In this document: piece after piece, positions 7,578 through 12,766 of the stretch | Layout of the letters: the number at the start of each line of letters is the position of its first letter | Numbering within the stretch: position 1 is the first letter of the stretch | Origin: Desulfobacterales bacterium | Lineage (GTDB): Bacteria > Desulfobacterota > Desulfobacteria > Desulfobacterales > JAFDCJ01 | Reading direction: 5' to 3' | Assembly: GCA_029939875.1 (NCBI GenBank) | Contig: JAOZSC010000033.1 | Coordinates: forward strand, 1 to 12,766 | Length of the DNA: 12,766 nucleotides | Notes under the pieces: generated by a model | The model's input: only the letters and a program-made list of their open reading frames with translations | Database searches by the model: none | Told to the model about the DNA's origin: nothing | Made by a program: the position numbers and the translations under genes

Positions 7578-8525
7578 CTAATCGGCAAACACACAGTTAT
7601 AATCCAGCCGGTCGTTGGCCCGACTGCGGCTTAATATTGCAACAAGTTGCCCCCGGTAATCAACAATTTTAATTTTCCCGCCGGTCAGGGGGCTGTCGCC
7701 CGCGTCCCTGGCACCCGCCAGATCGTTAAAAAAAACCGGCCGGCCATGCCGTATTTTTGTTACCAGTGACGCATCGGCGGTTACCGCCGGCATGTCCGGC
7801 AGAGCATCGGCCATGCTGATCATCCGTTCGGACAGTTTCCGGCTTTGTGCAACCGCCGGCAAATCAGTCAATGCGATGGCCTGCTCGATGTCAAATCCGC
7901 TGCTGGCGATACGCTTCAAGGCGCTTAGATGACCGCCGCATCCAAGTATTTTCCCGATGTCGGCACACAAAGTTCGGATATAGGTTCCGGCCGAGCACCA
8001 CACCTCAAAATGAACAAATGGCAGGTCAATTCCCCGGATCGTCATCCGGTAAATCTGTATCCGCCGGGCCGGTTTTTGAACCGGCTGGCCCCGTCGCGCC
8101 AGTTTATACAGCGCCACCCCCTTGTGCTTCAAAGCGGAATATACCGGTGGCAGTTGCTTGCCGGAGCCTTCAAAGGACTGCATGACCTTTTTTAAGGTGT
8201 CCGGCGTACAGCCGGCCGGCCGGCTGCGGGAAATAACCGTTCCGGTTGCATCCTGGGTGTCGGTTTCTTCGCCGAGTTTGAGCACTGCCACATATTTTTT
8301 TGGGCCGTGCAACAAAAACCTGGCCAGCCGGGTGGCCCGGTTCACACAACAGACCAGCACCCCTTCGGCAAATGGATCCAGCGTGCCGGCGTGCCCTACT
8401 TTTTTAACCTGAAGGGTTCTTTTTACAATCGCCACCACGCCGGCCGAAGAAATATCTACGGGTTTGTCAATGACCAGTATTCCGTTTAACCGGCTGCCGC
8501 CCATGGCCGGATCTTTTCCCGCCAT
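7578..8525 (-). CDS. truB: tRNA pseudouridine(55) synthase TruB
   Basis: 315 residues. The enzyme isomerises U55 of the tRNA T-loop to pseudouridine. The catalytic motif [15 protein letters not shown] (44-58) contains D50, the nucleophile. [20 protein letters not shown] is the second family motif, with the conserved Tyr, and [11 protein letters not shown] follows. [35 protein letters not shown] is the third, with the conserved Arg. The C-terminal part, from about residue 240, resembles the PUA-like tail. One deviation is [11 protein letters not shown] near the N-terminus, where most relatives read KPxGxTS. The start is supported by GAGG 7 bases upstream of the ATG. The gene lies 54 bases after nrnA and 59 before rpsO. 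Confidence 0.97.
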   Translation of the reverse strand: MAGKDPAMGGSRLNGILVIDKPVDISSAGVVAIVKRTLQVKKVGHAGTLDPFAEGVLVCCVNRATRLARFLLHGPKKYVAVLKLGEETDTQDATGTVISRSRPAGCTPDTLKKVMQSFEGSGKQLPPVYSALKHKGVALYKLARRGQPVQKPARRIQIYRMTIRGIDLPFVHFEVWCSAGTYIRTLCADIGKILGCGGHLSALKRIASSGFDIEQAIALTDLPAVAQSRKLSERMISMADALPDMPAVTADASLVTKIRHGRPVFFNDLAGARDAGDSPLTGGKIKIVDYRGQLVAILSRSRANDRLDYNCVFAD

Positions 8526-8579
8526 CGCGTATCCTCACCCTGGCGCCAGGACCATTACAGCCTGATTGATCGTTTAGGG

Positions 8580-9551
8580 TTACAGGTTTTCCGCCAGGGT
8601 AATAATCTCTGATTTCAATTGCGCCAGGGTGGTTTCAACCTGAAACCCCGCTGCGCTGGCATGACCGCCGCCGCCAAAAGAGCCGGCGATGGCCGCTACA
8701 TCCACTGTTCCGTCGGAACGCAAGCTGACATGAAAATGGCACCGGCCGTTGGCCTGACCCCGGCCGTTTTTCTGCTCCTGGATCAGCGCCGCCACTTTAA
8801 CATCTTCAATACGCCGGGCATAATTGATCAAACCGTCCACATCTTCCGGATGGGTGCCGGTTGTTTCCAGCATGCTCCGGGTGACGGTCATGACGGACAA
8901 TTTACCGTTATTTGAAATTTCAATCGAATCCAGCGCCTGGTTTAAAAGTTTTATGCGCCCCAGCGAGTATGTGCCGAACACATGCTGGGCGACGTCATGG
9001 GGATTGACCCCCAGCTCCGTCATTTCTTTGCTGATGGCAAAAGCCGCCGGGTTGGTGTTGGAAAACCGAAAAGAGCCCGTATCGGTCAAAATACCGGTGT
9101 AGATGGCCGTCGCCATAGCGGCATCTATCGGCACCTGCAAAGCATTAATCAACCGGTAAGCGATTTCCGCCGTGGAACTTGCATTGGCATCGATCAACTG
9201 CAGGTCGCCAAAGCGGGTATTGGAAACATGGTGGTCGATGTTGATGACAACCGGTATCTGTTCAATCGCGGCGGCGGCCTCGCCCACCCGGGGCAGATTG
9301 CCGCAATCGAGAACCAGGGCTGTATCGTAAGTACCGGCTGGTTTCATATGCCGGACAATGCGCTTGGCCGAAGGCAGAAAACGGTAGACAGCCGGAATCA
9401 AACTGGCGTTGTACAGGGTCACCTTTTTATCCAACTTGCCCAGGCATAACCCCAGGGCCAGCAGTGAACCGATGGCGTCTCCGTCCGGGTCGCTGTGGGA
9501 GGCCAGAAAAACATGCCTCGCTCTTTTAATTTGATCAACAATCCGGTTCAT
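8580..9551 (-). CDS. nrnA: Bifunctional oligoribonuclease / pAp phosphatase NrnA (DHH/DHHA1 family)
   Basis: 323 residues, normal for NrnA. DHH-domain motifs are all present: SHSDPDGDAIGS (H19, D21, D23), VLDCGN (D82), NIDHH (D106, H107, H108) and TDTGSFRFSN (D157). The C-terminal DHHA1 domain ends with GSFGGGGHASAAGF near residue 291, the substrate-binding glycine loop. Members degrade 2-5 nucleotide RNAs to mononucleotides using Mn2+, and the Bacillus enzyme also dephosphorylates pAp. It thus finishes RNA decay that PNPase, further along the cluster, begins. The start overlaps the end of rbfA by 17 bases; no strong Shine-Dalgarno is seen, so translation is probably coupled. A related archaeal-type DHH phosphoesterase is a less likely alternative. 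Confidence 0.95.
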   Translation of the reverse strand: MNRIVDQIKRARHVFLASHSDPDGDAIGSLLALGLCLGKLDKKVTLYNASLIPAVYRFLPSAKRIVRHMKPAGTYDTALVLDCGNLPRVGEAAAAIEQIPVVINIDHHVSNTRFGDLQLIDANASSTAEIAYRLINALQVPIDAAMATAIYTGILTDTGSFRFSNTNPAAFAISKEMTELGVNPHDVAQHVFGTYSLGRIKLLNQALDSIEISNNGKLSVMTVTRSMLETTGTHPEDVDGLINYARRIEDVKVAALIQEQKNGRGQANGRCHFHVSLRSDGTVDVAAIAGSFGGGGHASAAGFQVETTLAQLKSEIITLAENL

Positions 9552-9897
9552 CGCCCGAGCTAACCTTTTTTAACAAACGATCGATATGTGATCCGTAGTC
9601 GAAGGATTCGTCCCAAAAAAATTTTAAGTCCGGCATATACCGCAAACCGAGCCGGCGGGCAAGACTTCGTTTGATATATCCACGCGCGCTGTCAAATCCC
9701 TTGACGGCAGCCTCGGATCGGTCCTGGCCGCCGTAAATGGTAAAATAGATACGTGCCAGCTTGAGATCCGATGACATTTTCACCCCGGTGATGGTGGCCA
9801 TTTCCAGGCGGGGATCGCTGATATCTTTTTTCAGCAAATCCGACAGGACGGTTTGAATCAGGCCGCTTACTCTGTCAGCACGTGTAAAGGATGTCAT
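9535..9897 (-). CDS. rbfA: 30S ribosome-binding factor A
   Basis: 120 residues, typical. Family features in order: RADRVSGLIQTVLSDLLKKD, the conserved DPRLEMATITGVKMSSDLKLARIYF (about 28-52), then GYIKRSLARRLGLRYMPDLKFFWDESFDYG and a short C-terminal helix IDRLLKK. RbfA is a KH-like protein that binds the 30S subunit near the 5' end of 16S rRNA, assists its late maturation, and matters most in the cold. The start codon overlaps the DUF503 stop (ATGA), with only a weak Shine-Dalgarno, so translation is likely coupled. The infB - DUF503 - rbfA - nrnA - truB - rpsO block is shared with Firmicutes and Desulfobacterota. Confidence 0.96.
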   Translation of the reverse strand: MTSFTRADRVSGLIQTVLSDLLKKDISDPRLEMATITGVKMSSDLKLARIYFTIYGGQDRSEAAVKGFDSARGYIKRSLARRLGLRYMPDLKFFWDESFDYGSHIDRLLKKVSSGDEPDC

Positions 9898-10181
9898 ATA
9901 TGTATGATTTCCATCCGGGTATCGACAATCTCGGCCAGGCCCAGGTTGTCGGCCATATTAAAAATCTTGTCAATTTTCGAGTTGATCAGCGACGAATCAT
10001 TGCCCACCAGTGAAAAACCGATCTCCGCCCGCTGGTAAATATCGTTGGCGCCTGTCTCGGCCATCGATACGTTGAAATGACTGCGCAGCCGGCCGATCAT
10101 GGATTTTATAATTTTACGCTTGCCTTTTAGCGAGCGGCAGTCGTGCAGTCGCAAAATAATGATTCCGGTTCCCACAACCAT
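9894..10181 (-). CDS. DUF503 / YlxP-like small protein
   Basis: 95 residues from the ATG at 10179-10181. A GTG one codon upstream (10184) is in frame, but AAGG (minus strand) sits 6 bases before the ATG and only 3 before the GTG. The protein opens VVGTGIIILRLHDCRSLKGKRK, the hallmark of DUF503 (YlxP in Bacillus), and ends with the conserved segment around EIGFSLVGNDSSLINSKIDKI. The fold is a small alpha/beta one and the function is not established. Its position between infB and rbfA suggests a link to ribosome maturation; YlxP is sometimes annotated as an RbfA-like factor. Its stop overlaps the rbfA ATG by 4 bases. The gap to infB is 17 bases. Confidence 0.93.
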   Translation of the reverse strand: MVVGTGIIILRLHDCRSLKGKRKIIKSMIGRLRSHFNVSMAETGANDIYQRAEIGFSLVGNDSSLINSKIDKIFNMADNLGLAEIVDTRMEIIHI

Positions 10182-10198
10182 CACTTACCTTAATAGGG

Positions 10199-12766
10199 TT
10201 ATTCCATCTGGGGTTTAATCTCTTCCAGATAATAGCACTCCAGCACATCACCGACTTTGATGTCGTTGAAATTCTCAACACCGATGCCGCATTCATAGCC
10301 GGTCTGCACTTCTTTAACGTCGTCTTTAAAACGGCGCAAAGAAGCGTTTTTACCCTCATATAAAACCACCCCATCTCTGATCACACGCATGGTTTTACTG
10401 CGTTCAATTTTTCCATCGGTAACGTAGCAGCCTGCGACGGCCCCCACCTTGGGAATCTGAAACACTTCACGAACTTCCGCGGTCCCCAGCACGTGTTCTT
10501 CAAAAGTGGACTTCATCATGCCGACCATGGCATCCTTGACATCCTTGATAATGTCATAGATGACCTTGTAAAAACGCATGTTCACGTTTTCTTCTGCAGC
10601 AAGGGCCTGGACCTTGGGCGTAGGCCGCACATTGAAGCCGATGATAATGGCGTTGGATACCGCCGCCAGGGAGATGTCCGATTCGCTGATCGTCCCGGTG
10701 GCAGCGTGCACCACGTTAACCTTGACCTCATCGTTGGAAAGCCCGGTTAAGGACTCCTGCAGGGCTTCAATAGAGCCGTGAACGTCGGCTTTGATAATAA
10801 CGTTGAGATCCTCGACTTGGCCCTGCTGCATCTGCTCGAAGAGTTTTTCCAGGCTGAGTCTGTTTGTCTGAGCCAGTTCCTTGGTTCTTTGTTTCTGTAC
10901 CCGATGGATGCTGACCTGTTTGGCGCTCTTCTCATCGCCCAGCGCAATCAGTTCATCGCCGGCCATGGGAACCCCTGACAGGCCCAGGACTTCAACCGGG
11001 ATCGACGGTCCGGCAGACTCCACCGGCATCCCCCGGTCGTTTAACATCGCACGGACTTTCCCGTGATGCACCCCACACACGACTGCATCGCCGGCGTGCA
11101 AGGTACCGTCTCTGACCAGAACCGTGGCTACCGGGCCCCGTCCGGAATCAATTTTGGCCTCCACCACGTAGCCGAACGCCAACTTGTCGGCATTGGCCTT
11201 GAGCTCCAGGACTTCCGCCTGCAGGGAAATCATTTCCAGCAGTTCATCAATCCCCTGGTTTTGCTTGGCGGAAACATGGACAAAAATTGTATCACCGCCC
11301 CAATCCTCCGGTGACAGGTCGTGCTCAGCAAGTTCGCGTTTCACCTTATCCGGCTCGGCATTTGCTTTATCGATTTTATTGACGGCCACAATAATCGGCA
11401 CGTCAGCTGACCGGGCGTGGTTGATGGCCTCGATGGTCTGCGGCATCACGCCGTCGTCGGCGGCCACGACCAGCACAACAATATCCGTTACTTTGGCACC
11501 GCGGGCCCGCATGGCGGTAAACGCCTCATGACCCGGCGTATCGATAAAAGCAATATAGCCCTTGGCGGTGCTGACATGGTAGGCACCAATGTGCTGCGTG
11601 ATGCCACCGGCTTCCGTCGCGGTAATGCGGGTTTTGCGGATAACGTCCAGCAAAGATGTTTTACCGTGATCCACATGCCCCATGATGGTCACCACCGGCG
11701 GTCGTTCCTTCAATTTGTCCGGGTCATCAGTTTCCTGCTTCAAAACGATCTCTTCCTCGAAGGTGGCATGCTCCACCTCGTAGTCGAATTCCGTAGCCAC
11801 CAGCACGGCGGTCTCAAAGTCGATGCTTTGATTGACGGTGGCCATCACTCCCATGCCCATCATCACCTTTATCATCTCGCCGGCCTTGACACCCATGCGT
11901 TTGGCCAGATCGGAAAGCACGATGGCCTCATCGATTCTAATCCTGCGCTTGATGGCCTTGGCAGTGGTAATCTGGGTTTTTTGAGCGTTGGCAGAGACCC
12001 TAGCCTTGGCTCCTTTGCGAGGTTTGCGGGACCGGAAGCCGACATCGTACAAATCGGTGCCTTCGACCACCGATTTTTTACGGAAAGAAATTTTTTTCTT
12101 TAAAAATCTTTTGTCCCTGTCGCCCTCTTCGCCTTTTTTCTTCCATTTCTTTTTACGAGCATCCTTAGAGACCAGATTTGTCGATGCTTCACCGGCTTTT
12201 GCAGCCACCGCGCTGCCGGAGGGCTTTTTGCCTGCCCGGGCCCTGGCGGGTTCGGCGCTCTGTTTTGCCGGTCGGGGTTCCGGTGGCCTTTCGCCAAGTT
12301 TGATGATCCTGGCTGATTCTTCTTTTTTAGTGCCTTTTTTCGGCCGTGCCTTAGGTGCAACTGCCGGCGTTTCGACTGGTGCGACAGCTGGTGTTTTATC
12401 CCCGGCTTTTTCTTCGGGCACCGGCTCGGCTTTCACCTCGGGCTCGGTTTCAGCAACCGGCGCCTTTTCTTCAGGCACAACCGCCTCCGATGCCCCGGCG
12501 GTCTCCTCGACAACCGGCTCCAACTCCTCGGGTGCCTCCGGGACGACTTCCACCTGGACCTTTTTACGGCGTCTTCGAATAACGGTGGGCTTTACGCGCG
12601 TTTCTTCGACGGCCTGTTCCTTTTTACCAAACAGCTCCGTCTTTACCCTGGCAACGGCCTCATCATCTAGAGAACTCATGTGGCTCTTCACCTCGATATC
12701 CAGGTCACTCAGCTTTTCGAGCAGAATCTTATTTGTCAGGTTAAGGTCTCTGGCGAGTTCATAAAC
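10199..12766 (-). CDS. infB: Translation initiation factor IF-2 (partial; first few residues beyond the right edge)
   Basis: The frame is open to the window edge: 855 residues plus stop. The first visible codons read [19 protein letters not shown], the usual IF2 N-terminal domain after an expected MAKIR-like start, so the GTG at 12691 is internal. Counting from the first visible codon, the N-terminal domain reaches about residue 45, then comes a disordered linker (about 55-240), first Pro/Glu/Ala-rich, then Lys/Arg-rich. A second IF2_N domain follows (about 265-330). The GTPase domain has G1 GHVDHGKT (363-370), G2 GGITQHIG (387-394), G3 DTPGHE (409-414), G4 NKID (463-466) and G5 SAK (499-501). 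The remainder holds domains II, III and C2, which bind fMet-tRNA. The protein brings initiator tRNA to the 30S subunit and promotes 50S joining. It is the upstream end of the visible cluster. Confidence 0.98.
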   Translation of the reverse strand, partial: VYELARDLNLTNKILLEKLSDLDIEVKSHMSSLDDEAVARVKTELFGKKEQAVEETRVKPTVIRRRRKKVQVEVVPEAPEELEPVVEETAGASEAVVPEEKAPVAETEPEVKAEPVPEEKAGDKTPAVAPVETPAVAPKARPKKGTKKEESARIIKLGERPPEPRPAKQSAEPARARAGKKPSGSAVAAKAGEASTNLVSKDARKKKWKKKGEEGDRDKRFLKKKISFRKKSVVEGTDLYDVGFRSRKPRKGAKARVSANAQKTQITTAKAIKRRIRIDEAIVLSDLAKRMGVKAGEMIKVMMGMGVMATVNQSIDFETAVLVATEFDYEVEHATFEEEIVLKQETDDPDKLKERPPVVTIMGHVDHGKTSLLDVIRKTRITATEAGGITQHIGAYHVSTAKGYIAFIDTPGHEAFTAMRARGAKVTDIVVLVVAADDGVMPQTIEAINHARSADVPIIVAVNKIDKANAEPDKVKRELAEHDLSPEDWGGDTIFVHVSAKQNQGIDELLEMISLQAEVLELKANADKLAFGYVVEAKIDSGRGPVATVLVRDGTLHAGDAVVCGVHHGKVRAMLNDRGMPVESAGPSIPVEVLGLSGVPMAGDELIALGDEKSAKQVSIHRVQKQRTKELAQTNRLSLEKLFEQMQQGQVEDLNVIIKADVHGSIEALQESLTGLSNDEVKVNVVHAATGTISESDISLAAVSNAIIIGFNVRPTPKVQALAAEENVNMRFYKVIYDIIKDVKDAMVGMMKSTFEEHVLGTAEVREVFQIPKVGAVAGCYVTDGKIERSKTMRVIRDGVVLYEGKNASLRRFKDDVKEVQTGYECGIGVENFNDIKVGDVLECYYLEEIKPQME

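Noticed and set aside
7566..7578. GGACCGACGGTCC as a regulatory hairpin before rpsO
   Set aside because: Only a one-base centre, so it cannot fold as a hairpin, and it overlaps the truB stop.
8539..8550. CCTGGCGCCAGG palindrome between nrnA and truB
   Set aside because: A 12-base palindrome with no loop, no T-run and no second copy seen; chance is plausible in GC-rich DNA.
12691..12691. GTG as the infB start
   Set aside because: The 25 codons upstream in frame match the IF2 N-terminal domain up to the window edge, so this GTG is internal.
11988..12764. Long plus-strand open frame opposite infB (258 codons)
   Set aside because: It mirrors the low-complexity IF2 linker, giving Ser/Thr/Gly-rich composition and no family motif. 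The minus-strand frame is clearly IF2.
1..12766. CRISPR array, insertion sequence, tRNA or rRNA
   Set aside because: No regularly spaced identical repeats, no transposase-like protein, and no cloverleaf or rRNA-like segment was recognised on either strand.

Overview
The window reads as a chromosomal housekeeping segment of a moderately GC-rich Gram-negative bacterium. The order infB - DUF503 - rbfA - nrnA - truB - rpsO - pnp - M16 peptidase - dut and the style of the proteins suggest Desulfobacterota (Desulfobacterales-like). That placement is inferred from gene order and motifs; no search was run.

Layout. The left edge (1-466, minus strand) holds the N-terminal 155 residues of a CysQ-type 3'(2'),5'-bisphosphate nucleotidase that runs off the window. 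A roughly 430-base gap with a candidate minus-strand promoter and a heptamer-repeat patch separates it from a divergent plus-strand gene (899-2059). That gene encodes a stand-alone HD-domain protein carrying the catalytic residue set of SpoT/RelA-type ppGpp hydrolases but no synthetase domain. Everything from 2161 to the right edge is on the minus strand. In transcription order it is infB (partial, N-terminus off the right edge), a DUF503 gene, rbfA, nrnA, truB, rpsO, pnp, an M16 zinc peptidase, dut and a YycJ/WalJ-like metallo-beta-lactamase-fold hydrolase. The genes are close or overlapping: DUF503/rbfA share ATGA, rbfA/nrnA overlap by 17 bases, and pnp/M16 overlap by 20. This suggests one long transcript with an internal promoter ahead of pnp.

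How the genes fit together. IF2 and RbfA act in translation initiation and 30S maturation, TruB modifies tRNA, S15 is a 30S protein, and PNPase and NrnA degrade RNA down to the last nucleotides. Dut and the YycJ-like hydrolase link to DNA maintenance, and the M16 peptidase is a common passenger beside pnp. NrnA, CysQ and the HD protein all hydrolyse small phosphorylated nucleotides (nanoRNA, pAp, perhaps ppGpp).

The most unusual structure is non-coding. Four intergenic gaps each hold a different degenerate short-period repeat: 7-bp period at 513-550, 3009-3096 and 3557-3610, and 8-bp period at 6998-7072. Two of these form long imperfect hairpins, and one lies in the probable pnp leader. No mobile element, CRISPR array, tRNA or rRNA is visible.
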